A stretch of 64,000 nucleotides of DNA, from contig JAJSLL010000006.1 of the NCBI GenBank assembly GCA_026127935.1, forward strand, positions 1-64,000, read 5' to 3'. Shown one piece after another: positions 44,033 through 53,800 of the stretch. Numbering within the stretch: position 1 is the first letter of the stretch; each line of letters starts with the position of its first letter. Source of the stretch: Thermoplasmatales archaeon. GTDB taxonomy: Archaea; Thermoplasmatota; Thermoplasmata; Thermoplasmatales; GCA-001856825. Position numbers and translations under genes: made by a program. The notes beneath the pieces were generated by a model that saw only the letters and a list, made by a program, of their open reading frames with translations, was not told the origin of the DNA and made no database searches.

Positions 44033-45541
44033 TCATTTCGAAGTAGCACTGCTAGATTCTCTCTGCCATGCCGCTTTATTTCCTCTAAGTACGGACGGAA
44101 TAATTGCAGCCAACATTATCGCTGCAGAAAGGAAGAAAAGATAGTGGATCGAGGAGATAAACTGGCTTACCCATGGGCCAACCGAACCACCATTAGAAGT
44201 GCCAAGAAATATTCCAGTCAGATTTGTCATCGGTACGGAGAGCGACATTACATAGAATGCGATTCCCATGCTGAATATCTGTCCGGTGTTCACGAGAGTC
44301 GCGCTCATTCCGGATGCTATTCCTCTCTCAGATGGAGGAGATGCATTCATTATCGAAGCTCTGTTCGGCGATGCAAAAATTCCCATGCCGCTACCCACCA
44401 AAATCAATGGCCCAAGAAGTTGGTCAAATGTAGTCGTAGGTCCCAAACGGGCAAGAAATATGAATCCAAAAGCAGAGACAGCAAGTCCGATAGTGGATAG
44501 AATCCTGGCACCATACTTGTCAGATAACCAACCACTTATAGGTCCGAAAAAAGAGAGTGCAATTGAAGTTGGGACAAGAAAGACACCTGCAAGAAACGGA
44601 TTCAATCTCATGGTGGGACCCTGTAGATAAAACACAAGAACAAATGTGACAGCACCCCTCGCAAGAGCATTCATGAAAATTGCCAAATTACCTGCCGCGA
44701 AGAGCCGTATTCTGAAGAGCCTCAGGTCAAACATCGGGTGATCTATTCTCAATTCATACAAAATGAACCCAATGAAAATAACAACTCCCGCAACCAGCAT
44801 CGCAGATACTTCTGGAAGATGAGCCGAACCAGTTGCATACAAAGTGATTCCCGCAAGTATCAGACTGATAGCGCCTGCAAAAGAAATGTTTCCAATGCTG
44901 TCTATTTTCTGGCCTCTCTTTATCAACGCGAGTTCTTTCAAGTGGTGATGTGCCCACCATGTCGCAACGATTCCGATGGGGATATTGACGTAGAAAATTG
45001 ATCTCCATCCGATGGTGTACGTCATTATTCCACCGAGTACAAGACCGGAAACGGAACCAACAACAATCGCAACCTGATTTATTCCAAGTGCCATTCCCCT
45101 TTCCTTCTCATCAAAAGCATCAGTTATGATTGCCCCACTGTTAGAGAACAGAAATGCTGCTCCCACTCCCTGTACAAGTCTGAATCCTATCAGCTCAGGA
45201 CCGCTCTGTGAGAGACTGCACAGGGCAGAGCCAGCTGTGAAGAGTGCAAAACCGAAAGTGTATAGCCTGACCCTACCAAACATGTCAGATAGTCTACCAA
45301 AGTTTACAAGGACGGCTGCCGTGATAAGAGTGTAACCCATCAGTATCCAGAGCAGGTCAAGTATCGAAGTATTGGGAAGTTCTCTTGCTATTGTTGGGAG
45401 GGAAATTAGGACGATATTCATATCAAGAGAAGCCATCACTGTCCCAAGAGTAGTATTAGAGAGAACTGTCCACTTGTACTGCACTCCTCGGATAGTCTTC
45501 TTCGAGATAAAAGATTTATGAGAATCAATCGAATATTTCAA
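44033..45541 (-). CDS. MFS transporter, DHA2 (EmrB/QacA) type
   Basis: The 502-residue protein has about 14 transmembrane helices, with the L-D-M-N-I-V-L-I-S-L-P start, the G-R-L-S-D-M-F-G-R motif A and an antiporter-type G-x-V-x-G-G-I motif C. This family exports drugs or other hydrophobic compounds with proton antiport. Substrate is unknown. It is divergent from the DUF3311/SSS pair, and a TATA-like element on this strand (45562-45572) lies about 25 nt before the ATG. Confidence 0.9.
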   Translation of the reverse strand: MKYSIDSHKSFISKKTIRGVQYKWTVLSNTTLGTVMASLDMNIVLISLPTIARELPNTSILDLLWILMGYTLITAAVLVNFGRLSDMFGRVRLYTFGFALFTAGSALCSLSQSGPELIGFRLVQGVGAAFLFSNSGAIITDAFDEKERGMALGINQVAIVVGSVSGLVLGGIMTYTIGWRSIFYVNIPIGIVATWWAHHHLKELALIKRGQKIDSIGNISFAGAISLILAGITLYATGSAHLPEVSAMLVAGVVIFIGFILYELRIDHPMFDLRLFRIRLFAAGNLAIFMNALARGAVTFVLVFYLQGPTMRLNPFLAGVFLVPTSIALSFFGPISGWLSDKYGARILSTIGLAVSAFGFIFLARLGPTTTFDQLLGPLILVGSGMGIFASPNRASIMNASPPSERGIASGMSATLVNTGQIFSMGIAFYVMSLSVPMTNLTGIFLGTSNGGSVGPWVSQFISSIHYLFFLSAAIMLAAIIPSVLRGNKAAWQRESSSATSK

Positions 45542-45561
45542 GGTATAATTGGAATATTCAA

Positions 45562-45583
45562 CTATAATTAACTATATATAATA
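45562..45583. promoter_or_regulatory. Divergent AT-rich promoter region
   Basis: One TATA-like element (45562-45572) suits the exporter gene on the minus strand and another, T-A-T-A-T-A-T-A-A-T at 45574-45583, lies about 32 nt before the ATG at 45611 on the plus strand. The two are adjacent, so the divergent genes probably influence each other's transcription. Confidence 0.5.
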
Positions 45584-45610
45584 CCTTAAACATACTTGAT
45601 TTCGTTTAAA

Positions 45611-45865
45611 ATGACGACAGCAGAAGTTGGTGTTGATGAACTGTCGCTAGAAACGAAAGGGACAACCGGTCAGAAAGTTGTGGTCGCTCTTTTATTGCTC
45701 ATACCGATGGTGGTATTTGCATTAACTCCGCTCTACAACTCGAAAGGACCAGAGCTCTTCGGAGTCACATTTTTTTACTGGTTCCTAACGTTTTGGCTTT
45801 TTGTTTCTGCGGCTTTGTTTACAGGTGCTGCATTGTTGCTGAATAAGATGGAGGGAGGAAAATGA
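45611..45865 (+). CDS. Small membrane protein (DUF3311-like), symporter partner
   Basis: The protein from the ATG at 45611 has 84 residues and two transmembrane helices, and it matches the small DUF3311 proteins found beside sodium/solute symporters. The TTG at 45596 is an alternative start but lies too close to the TATA element. The stop overlaps the symporter start by 4 bp, so both are made together. Confidence 0.85.
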   Translation: MTTAEVGVDELSLETKGTTGQKVVVALLLLIPMVVFALTPLYNSKGPELFGVTFFYWFLTFWLFVSAALFTGAALLLNKMEGGK

Positions 45866-47421
45866 GCAGCACTTTTAACATAGAGGTATTTGCAGTATTT
45901 GTCAGCCTGTTTGTTCTCTTCGTAGCTCTAGGATTCGGAGCGTCTCGCTGGAGAAGGGGAGACATGAATGACCTTGGAGACTGGGCACTGGCAGGCCGAA
46001 AAATCGGCAGTTATCTCGCATGGTTCTTGGTAGGAGCAGACCTTTATACGGCATACACTTTCATCGCAATTCCAGAATCACTTTACATAAAAGGCGCGGT
46101 ATATTTCTTTGCCGTACCTTACGTAGGTATGACATTCGGAGTAGCTTTGATCACCATGCCGAGACTCTGGAAACTTTCCAGAAAACACAACTATGTAACG
46201 GCAGTAGACATGGTCAAAGACAAGTTTAACAGCAGGTCACTAGCTACGATTATCGCGCTGACCGGAATAGTTGCTGAACTCCCATACATCGCGCTTCAAA
46301 TCTACGGTATGCAGGCAGTACTTACTATTATGATAGGTCAATTGGTGACAAGTAATGCCGCAACCATAACCGAAGTAGCGCTCATAATTGCATTCGTCAT
46401 TCTGGCTGCGTTCACCTTCACCAGTGGACTGAGGGGAGCTGTGGTTACAGCAGTGATGAAGGACGTCATAATTTTTGCAACGGTGATAGTTGTCATAGTT
46501 CTTGTCCCGATGTACATCGGCGGATTCGGAAATGCATTCACAGCCATGGCAACGGCAAAGAGCCATCCCGTAACGGGTTCGTATCAACTGTCTGGCCTCT
46601 TCCTCAACGGATTCATTAGTCTAACCATAGGGAGTGCGCTGGCTCTTTATCTGTATCCGCACGCTATCAACGGAGTATTGAGTACCAGCAGCACGAAGAA
46701 ACTGAGAATGAGCACAGCACTTCTGCCCATATATGGGGTGGGACTGGCCCTGCTTGCACTTTTCGGAGTTTTGGCTTACGGTGCGACAAAGGCACTACCA
46801 CTCATCCACACATACGGGCCAGTTACGACCGTACCTGCTCTAATATATGCCTATTTCCCGCCCTGGTTCGTGGGATTCGCATTCCTCGGTATATTCATAG
46901 GGGGACTAGTACCTGCATCAATCATGGCAATAGCACAGGCAAATCTGCTGACGAGAAATGTCTTGAAGCCCTATTTTAAGAACATAACACCGAAGCTTGA
47001 AGCAAGACTATCGAAGTACTTCTCCATAATGTTCAAATTCATAGCGCTTGCATTCATATTTGTCGTGTTGCCAACATACTCTCTCCAGCTGCAACTTGTG
47101 GGTGGTATCATAATCCTACAGACGCTTCCATCGATCTTCCTTGCTCTTTATTCAAACAAGCTGAATAAATGGGCTACGGGTCTAGGATGGCTTGCAGGTC
47201 AAATCACAGGTTTGGGATTACTCATAGATGCAAACTTCATCGTCAGCCATGGAACGAGCATAACAACGGTCTTTTTCAAATTCAGTACGCCGCTCGGATT
47301 CTTCTACGCAGGTATGATTGGCATACTAGTCAATCTGTTAGTAGTGTTGGTTGGCTCTATGGTTGCGGGAGCAGTTAGACCGAATGCAGTAGCTTCACCC
47401 GGCACTAGCGGAAGGAAGTAG
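45862..47421 (+). CDS. Sodium:solute symporter (SSS family)
   Basis: The 519-residue protein has about 13 transmembrane helices in the LeuT-type arrangement of the SSS family, with the D-L-G-D-W-A-L-A-G-R-K-I-G segment after the first helix and G-A-D-L-Y-T-A-Y in the next. Symporters paired with DUF3311 proteins are often monocarboxylate or amino acid importers. The solute cannot be stated. A hairpin and T-tract overlap its stop codon. Confidence 0.92.
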   Translation: MSSTFNIEVFAVFVSLFVLFVALGFGASRWRRGDMNDLGDWALAGRKIGSYLAWFLVGADLYTAYTFIAIPESLYIKGAVYFFAVPYVGMTFGVALITMPRLWKLSRKHNYVTAVDMVKDKFNSRSLATIIALTGIVAELPYIALQIYGMQAVLTIMIGQLVTSNAATITEVALIIAFVILAAFTFTSGLRGAVVTAVMKDVIIFATVIVVIVLVPMYIGGFGNAFTAMATAKSHPVTGSYQLSGLFLNGFISLTIGSALALYLYPHAINGVLSTSSTKKLRMSTALLPIYGVGLALLALFGVLAYGATKALPLIHTYGPVTTVPALIYAYFPPWFVGFAFLGIFIGGLVPASIMAIAQANLLTRNVLKPYFKNITPKLEARLSKYFSIMFKFIALAFIFVVLPTYSLQLQLVGGIIILQTLPSIFLALYSNKLNKWATGLGWLAGQITGLGLLIDANFIVSHGTSITTVFFKFSTPLGFFYAGMIGILVNLLVVLVGSMVAGAVRPNAVASPGTSGRK

Positions 47422-47450
47422 TTTCTTACCTTCCTTTTTTTTATTTTTTC
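47410..47450 (+). terminator. Hairpin and T-tract overlapping the symporter stop codon
   Basis: G-G-A-A-G-G-A-A-G (47410-47418) pairs with C-T-T-A-C-C-T-T-C-C (47425-47434, one bulged A), with the TAG stop in the loop, followed by eight T and another T-rich run. Confidence 0.65.
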
Positions 47451-47530
47451 TATTTCACTCCTTTTCCAGGAAATATATTTTCAAAACAAAGTCAGTTCGA
47501 TATTTCTCTTTTGTATAAAGGAGTCTGAAA

Positions 47531-47603
47531 AGCCACCGGAGGGAATCGGACCCCCGACCTGCTGATTACGAATCAGCTGCTCTACCTACTGAGCCACGGT
47601 GGC
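47531..47603 (-). tRNA. tRNA-Thr (anticodon CGT)
   Basis: The 73 nt minus-strand cloverleaf has acceptor stem GCCACCG, anticodon stem G-C-T-G-A/T-C-A-G-C around loop T-T-C-G-T-A-A (anticodon CGT, codon ACG) and T-arm G-G-G-G-T-C-C-G-A-T-T-C. CCA is not encoded. A TATA-like C-A-T-A-T-A-T-T lies about 25 nt upstream (47624-47632). Confidence 0.94.
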
Positions 47604-47758
47604 GTCAACGCTTATCTTGATTCAATATATGTTCATTTCCATTGTGTCAAAGGCTCAGAAAATGGCTCCACATCAAAGTTTACGGAATGTAGTCACTCTT
47701 CTCAATTGGAAACGTTCATATAGAAGAATAAAATACGGAAAACGAGGTGTCCAATTAA

Positions 47759-49384
47759 ATGATGCCAGGACAGCCAATATTTATTCTAAGAGAAGGAACG
47801 AAGAGAGAATCTGGAAAAAATGCAATGCAAAACAATATCAACGCCGCCAAGGCAATTGCTGATGCGGTAAAGACAACGCTAGGTCCAAGGGGAATGGACA
47901 AAATGTTAGTAGATTCCCTTGGTGATATCGTTATAACAAACGACGGCGTTACAATCCTAAAGGAAATGGATATAGACCATCCCGCGGCTAAGATGATGGT
48001 TGAAGTCTCCAAGACTCAGGATCAGGAAGTCGGAGATGGGACCACAACCGCAGCTATTTTGGCAGGTGAATTTTTGAGAAAGGCTGAAGATCTGCTGAAC
48101 CAGAACGTCCATCCAACAGTCATAGCATCCGGTTACAGGATGGCTGCAGAGAAAGCAAAACAAGTTCTGAACGACATATCCACTCCGGTGACGAAGGATG
48201 AGAAAGTTCTGCTCAAGATTGCGAATACGGCTCTGAACTCCAAGGGAGCTTCTACTTCAAGGACAAAACTTGCAGACATCGCAGTGAAATCCGTATTGCA
48301 GGTTGCTCAGGAGAGAGGAGAAAAGACACTGGTCGATTTCGACGATATCCAGCTCGTAAAGAAGCAGGGAGGTTCCATCGAGGATACTCAGCTCATTCAA
48401 GGAGTCATCGTGGACAAGGAAAGGGTTCACCCTGGAATGCCAGTCTTCGTTAACAAAGCAAAAATAGCTCTGCTCAATGTAGCTCTTGAGATCAAGAAAC
48501 CAGAATTCGATACATCCATCAGAATCGAGGATCCAGAATCGATCATGAAGTTCAAGAAACAGGAAGAAAGCATCCTGAAGAATATGGTGGAAAAAGTAAA
48601 ATCAACGGGAGCAAACGTCATTCTAACGCAGAAGGGAATAGACGATCTTGCTATGGCTTACCTAGCCAAAGATGGCATCTATGCAGCCAGACGAGTGAAG
48701 AAGAGCGACATCGAGAAGCTAGCAAAGGCGATCGGTGGAGAGATCATCACCAACATGGACGACCTGACAGAAAAGGATCTAGGAAAGGCAGAAAAAGTAG
48801 AGGAAGTCAAGATCGGAGAAGATCATCTGACGTTCGTGACGGGATGCCAGAATCCTAAGGCTGTTTCTGTACTCATAAGAGGCGGGACAGAGCACGTTGT
48901 TGACGAAGTTGAAAGAAGTCTCGTGGACTCATTGCACGTTGTTGCAGCGGCTCTTCAGGACGGAAAGATTATTCCTGGAGGAGGAGCAGCGGCCATAGAA
49001 ATTGCAATGAAACTCAGAGAATACAGCGCATCTGTTGGTGGAAGAGAACAGCTCGCAATTGAGAAATTCGCAGAGGCAATCGAGATAATCCCGAGGACTC
49101 TCTCAGAGAACGCCGGTCTAGATTCCATCGGAATCCTGATTTCCCTGAAGAAGGAACATGCGAACGGCAAGAAGAACATGGGTGTTGACGTTGTGAAAGG
49201 GAAGCCAATAGACATGGTTGAACTCGGAGTCATCGAGCCAATCAGAGTCGGAAAACAGGCAATTGACAGTGCAACGGACGCAGCTGTCATGATTCTCAGA
49301 ATAGACGACGTCATTGCTACTAAAGCTTCTAGTGCTGGGGCTCCAAAGCCACCAGGCGGAAGACCCGGCGGGGACGACGACTAA
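47759..49384 (+). CDS. thsB: Thermosome subunit (beta type)
   Basis: The 541-residue group II chaperonin has the nucleotide motifs [10 protein letters not shown] and G-D-G-T-T-T near residues 40 and 92, and G-G-G-A-A near residue 403. The N terminus ([17 protein letters not shown]) resembles the Thermoplasma beta subunit more than alpha. The tail is Gly/Pro/Asp-rich. It folds proteins in an ATP-driven double ring, probably with an alpha subunit encoded elsewhere. A TATA-like A-A-T-A-A-A-A-T-A (47727-47735) lies about 27 nt before the ATG. Confidence 0.96.
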   Translation: MMPGQPIFILREGTKRESGKNAMQNNINAAKAIADAVKTTLGPRGMDKMLVDSLGDIVITNDGVTILKEMDIDHPAAKMMVEVSKTQDQEVGDGTTTAAILAGEFLRKAEDLLNQNVHPTVIASGYRMAAEKAKQVLNDISTPVTKDEKVLLKIANTALNSKGASTSRTKLADIAVKSVLQVAQERGEKTLVDFDDIQLVKKQGGSIEDTQLIQGVIVDKERVHPGMPVFVNKAKIALLNVALEIKKPEFDTSIRIEDPESIMKFKKQEESILKNMVEKVKSTGANVILTQKGIDDLAMAYLAKDGIYAARRVKKSDIEKLAKAIGGEIITNMDDLTEKDLGKAEKVEEVKIGEDHLTFVTGCQNPKAVSVLIRGGTEHVVDEVERSLVDSLHVVAAALQDGKIIPGGGAAAIEIAMKLREYSASVGGREQLAIEKFAEAIEIIPRTLSENAGLDSIGILISLKKEHANGKKNMGVDVVKGKPIDMVELGVIEPIRVGKQAIDSATDAAVMILRIDDVIATKASSAGAPKPPGGRPGGDDD

Positions 49385-49387
49385 AAC

Positions 49388-49422
49388 CTAAGGTCCCAAA
49401 CCTTAGTTTTTATTTTTTATTT
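49388..49422 (+). terminator. Hairpin and T-tract after the thermosome gene
   Basis: C-T-A-A-G-G (49388-49393) pairs with C-C-T-T-A-G (49401-49406) around a seven-base loop, followed by a T-rich run. It starts 3 bp after the stop codon. Confidence 0.7.
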
Positions 49423-49537
49423 CCCTATTGAATTCATAACTGAGGTTTAAGGAGGTCACATCCCTGCATTCTCTCCAAGAATCTTGAATAAACAGTAACG
49501 TCGCAACCGTTTTATATTCTCTATTTCTCACTCATCT

Positions 49538-49924
49538 ATGTTCAGCGGAAACTACAACCCATCAACCGCAGATCTGATAGTAGTAAGCACCCCCTATGTG
49601 CCAGGATACAAGATAACCGGCGTCATAGGATTTACATGGGGGCTCATCGTTAGGTCAAGGGGATTAGGAGGAAACGTAATGGCTGGACTGAGAACTATCG
49701 CTGGAGGAGAAATCAAGGAGTACACACAGATGCTCGACCAGAGCAGATACGAAGCGCTTGAGAGACTCAAGCAGCATGCGAAGGGACTGGGAGCAAACGC
49801 AGTTGTTGAGGTCAGATTTGATTCCTCCGAAATTGGCCAGACAATGTCCGAAGTTCTTGCATATGGAACCGCTGTCATTGTTCAGAAAGATGATTCCCAG
49901 AGTCAACCTGTATCCCTGAAATGA
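49538..49924 (+). CDS. UPF0145 (YbjQ-like) protein
   Basis: The 128-residue protein matches the YbjQ/UPF0145 family: V-S-T-P-Y-V-P-G-Y-K at the start, G-G-E-I-K-E-Y-T near residue 60 and A-K-G-L-G-A-N-A-V-V-E-V-R-F-D-S near residue 85. Family members form ring-shaped oligomers and are of unknown function. The TATA-like T-T-T-T-A-T-A-T at 49510-49517 is about 25 nt before the ATG. The mevalonate kinase gene follows after 4 bp. Confidence 0.9.
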   Translation: MFSGNYNPSTADLIVVSTPYVPGYKITGVIGFTWGLIVRSRGLGGNVMAGLRTIAGGEIKEYTQMLDQSRYEALERLKQHAKGLGANAVVEVRFDSSEIGQTMSEVLAYGTAVIVQKDDSQSQPVSLK

Positions 49925-49928
49925 GTAA

Positions 49929-50813
49929 ATGGTAGTCTACTCGCCTCATAAGGTGATCCTGTTCGGCGAGCACGCGGTAGTGTACGGTTACCCAGCACTG
50001 TCCGCGACGGTCGATCTCTTTGCAAAGATCTATTTGATCCCGAGCAGGAGTGGACTCCAGTACACGCCATTTGTACAGAGGACGTTATCATTTCTGGGCC
50101 TGAATAATGTCTATGTCAAGGTCGAGACCAACGTACCGTCGGGTTCGGGTCTTGGAACTTCTTCGATGATCATTTCTGGAATATTGTTGAGTGAGAAGGA
50201 TTATCAAAAAGAAGCATTGGCAAACGAAGCTTTCCGGATTGAATATGAAACCCAAGGTCTCGGTTCTCCGATTGACACGACCACTATCTCTGCCGGCGGG
50301 TTCGTTTTAACAAATGGGAGAGACGGAGTACCGCTGTGGAAGATAGAAAGAAATGGAATATCCTGGAACTTTTCCAGCATTCCAACGAGAAACCTGGAAA
50401 TGGTAATCGTGTATTCAGGTTCAAAGGGTTCCACCCGAGAACAGGTTGCGAAGGTCAAAAAGTTCTATGAGAGAGGTTCGTTAGCAAAGGACATCATGAA
50501 GAGGATCGGGAACATAACAGAAGAAGGGGTGAGGGCTGTTATGAAGAGTGATGTCGCGAAGATAGGTGAACTGATGATTGAGAATCATTCCGAACTCAAG
50601 ATATTCGGCATATCAACTGATCCGATAGAGAAGATAGTTTCAATCGGAAGAGAATATGGATACGGTTCAAAGTTGACGGGAGCAGGGGGAGGAGGTGCGG
50701 TAATCATAATACCGAGAGACAAAGAAAAATTAATGAAGAAATTAAAGGAATTGAATGTGATTGTTTTTGATACCTCTACCACAGGCGCTGGGATATTCAA
50801 GAGATCCGAGTGA
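49929..50813 (+). CDS. mvk: Mevalonate kinase
   Basis: The 294-residue GHMP kinase begins with S-P-H-K-V-I-L-F-G-E-H-A-V-V-Y-G-Y-P-A-L. It has the ATP loop P-S-G-S-G-L-G-T-S-S near residue 75, the archaeal version of the substrate motif G-S-P-I-D-T-T-T with the catalytic Asp, and the C-terminal G-A-G-G-G-G-A-V. This is the classical 5-kinase pattern rather than the decarboxylase-like mevalonate 3-kinase of Thermoplasma. It acts in isoprenoid lipid synthesis. Co-transcription with the UPF0145 gene is likely. The stop is convergent with and overlaps the 3' end of gyrA by 17 bp. Confidence 0.88.
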   Translation: MVVYSPHKVILFGEHAVVYGYPALSATVDLFAKIYLIPSRSGLQYTPFVQRTLSFLGLNNVYVKVETNVPSGSGLGTSSMIISGILLSEKDYQKEALANEAFRIEYETQGLGSPIDTTTISAGGFVLTNGRDGVPLWKIERNGISWNFSSIPTRNLEMVIVYSGSKGSTREQVAKVKKFYERGSLAKDIMKRIGNITEEGVRAVMKSDVAKIGELMIENHSELKIFGISTDPIEKIVSIGREYGYGSKLTGAGGGGAVIIIPRDKEKLMKKLKELNVIVFDTSTTGAGIFKRSE

Positions 50814-53800
50814 CTGAAACAACTTGGTCACCGTCATCCAATTCTATGAGCTTAACTCCCTGTGCATTTCTTCCTTTCTGAGGTATCGATGCCACAGAAG
50901 TCCTGATCGTTTTCCCATTCCTTGTTATTATGAGAAGTTCGTTCTTCTCGTCTATTGATGAAACGTACATCGGTCTTCCCGTTCTTTCAGTGACTTTAAT
51001 CGCTCTCATACCTTTCGCTCCGCGATGCCTCATCGAAAAGTCCTCAACACTCACTCTCTTCCCGAGTCCTTTTTCAGCGATCACAATCAACTCTTCGGTT
51101 ATCACAGTGGCGTCGCTCGCGACCTTGTTGTCTCCCTTGAATCTTATTCCTGTGACACCTGATGCGGGTCTACCCATCGATCTGAACTCTTTCTCTTCTA
51201 CAAGCACCAGTCTGCCGTCAGTTGATAGCAGGGCAATCTTTTCATCACCAGTTGTAACGAAAACATCCTTCAGCAGATCTCCCGGTCTCAATTTCAAAGC
51301 GATTAGACCGTTGGACCGGATGTTCATGTATTGAGATATTTCGGTTTTCTTCACTCTTCCCTTTTCGGTGACGAACAGGAGATATTTCTTCCCTTCTCCT
51401 GCCTTTTCCGTCATGATGAAAACTATTCTCCCTTTCATGTTCTCGAAGATCGCAGAGATCAGCTTTGCCCTGGATCTCCTCTCACCCTTGGGAATGCTAT
51501 ATGCCTTCATCTGGAACACTTTGCCAGTATCCGAGAAAAAGAACACCCTGTCGTGGGAATCGCAGGATATTAACTGTTTTACCTCGCTCTCCGAAGTTCC
51601 AGTGTAGACTCCTTTTCCTCCCCTCTTTTGTGCAGAAAAAGTGTCTGCTTCTATGCGGCTTATCCTGTTGTCTTCCGTAAGAACGATTGTATCGACTTCG
51701 TGCGGAATCAGTTCTTCATCAGTGGTCTCTACGTACGAATCAGTTATCTCAGTCTTTCTAGAGTCCCCGTATTTTTCCTTGATCTCTTCCAATTCTTCCA
51801 CTATCAGATCCCATCTCAGTTCTTCGTTCTTGAGCAAGTCGTTGTAGTGTTTTATGTTATCTTCGATCTCCTTCATTTCTTTCTTGAGGTCTGCAATTTC
51901 CATTCCCGTCAGCTTTTGCAGTCTTGTTTCAAGGATTGCATTTGCCTGCAAGTCATCTAAAGAAAACTGTTTCTTCAGTTTCTCCCTGGCGTCCTTAACC
52001 TCTTTGGATGACCTGATCAATTTGATCGTTAAATCAATGGCATCAAGTGCCTTGATAAGTGCTTCCAGAATGTGTTCCCTTTCCCTTGCTTTTTTCAGGA
52101 AGAATTCTGTCCTTCTTCTTACTACCAGTTCTCTATGGTTCAGGTATTCCCACATTATTTCTCTGAGACCCAAGGTTCTGGGTACGTTGTTGACTAGGAC
52201 CAGGTTGATGATCCCATACGAGATCTGTGCCTGAGTGTGCTCATATATCTGGTTGAGGGTGACCTCTGGACTGAAGTCGTTCTTGACCTTAATCACCATT
52301 CTTATTCCGTCTTTATTGCTTTCATCCTTTATGTTCGAAATACCCTGAATGACTCCTTCTTTTGAAAGCTCAGCCATTTTGATTAGGAGTTCAGACTTGT
52401 TTACTTCGTACGGTACTTCTGAGAACACTATTTCGTTCTTTTCGATTTCCGCCCTTGCCCTCAGATCTATTTTTCCTCTTCCTGTCCTGTATGCGTCTAT
52501 GATTCCCTTCCTGCCGAGTATCACACCACCAGTCGGGAAATCCGGTCCACTCACAATCTTGATCAAATCTTCCACAGGTGCATCTTTGTTCTTTATCAGA
52601 TGGATCAAGCCGTCTATTATCTCATTCAGGTTGTGTGGAGGCATATTAGTTGCCATTCCCACAGCAATTCCAGACGTCCCATTCAGAAGAATGTTCGGAA
52701 TCTTGGACGGAAGATAAAGAGGCTCTTTCAATGTTCCGTCAAATGTCAGTGAAAAATCCACTGTATCATATTCTATATCTGCGAGTACTTCGTTGGAAAT
52801 CTTTTCCAGACGTGCTTCTGTATATCTCATAGCCGCTGGAGGGTCTCCATCTATTGAGTTGTGTACGAATATTCCTGCCGAGAGGGCGAAGTTGTGAATA
52901 TTGTCGATAGAAATATCATAAACATCCTCCGTCTCCGGCAGATATCTGACTGAACTGACTTTATGATTGTTGAACTTGGATTCGACTACGATCCCATTAG
53001 AATTGTCAGTATTGACCAGTGCCATCTCTGGTTGCAGTCCTTCAAAATATGGATAAGACAGGGATAGGTCACTCACTCCGTGTTTCAATTTCCACTCTTC
53101 TAAAAGTGCGCTGGAAAACTGCCATTCTTTATCCGAGGGCTGATATATCATCTCACTACCCTCTGGTTTCTCGCTATCTATTCCATCGTCCACTCTCGTG
53201 TAGAGAGGCATCAGGGAATCCCCCTGCTGCAGATTCCTTGCCTGTCTGTATGTTCCGTCTCTCAAAAGGTATCTATGGTCTGGAGTACACCTTATCTTCT
53301 CTCCATTGTCGATTGTGACTTCGACCAATTCTGCATTCCGTTTGGTGACTCTCGGATTCCTGATTTCAGCAACTTCTATCCTGTCTCCCTCTTGGTTAAA
53401 TCCAAAGGTCCAGTTTCTTTTCCCTTCCCTATCCTCCTGGATAAGTTGCTCGAAGTCCAGATCTCTTCCGTCCGTCAATCTGATTTTTGTATCTCTGGTG
53501 AAACAACCGAAGTTCCCCTGGCCGTCGATCAGCGGATACCTCAGGGAGTATTCCTGACCCATTCTTACGAGCGAAGAATATATCGCCGAGTCTCCGTGGG
53601 GATGGTACTTACCCATAACCTCTCCGACAATTCTGGCGGATTTCCTGTATGGCTTGTCGAAGGTCACTCCCATCTCGTACATCGAGTAAAGGATACGCCT
53701 CTGCACTGGTTTCAGTCCGTCCTTAACGTCTGGTATAGCCCTCGAGAGGATCACGCTCATCGCGTAATCCAGATAGGAACTCTTCATTTCCTTTTCAATT

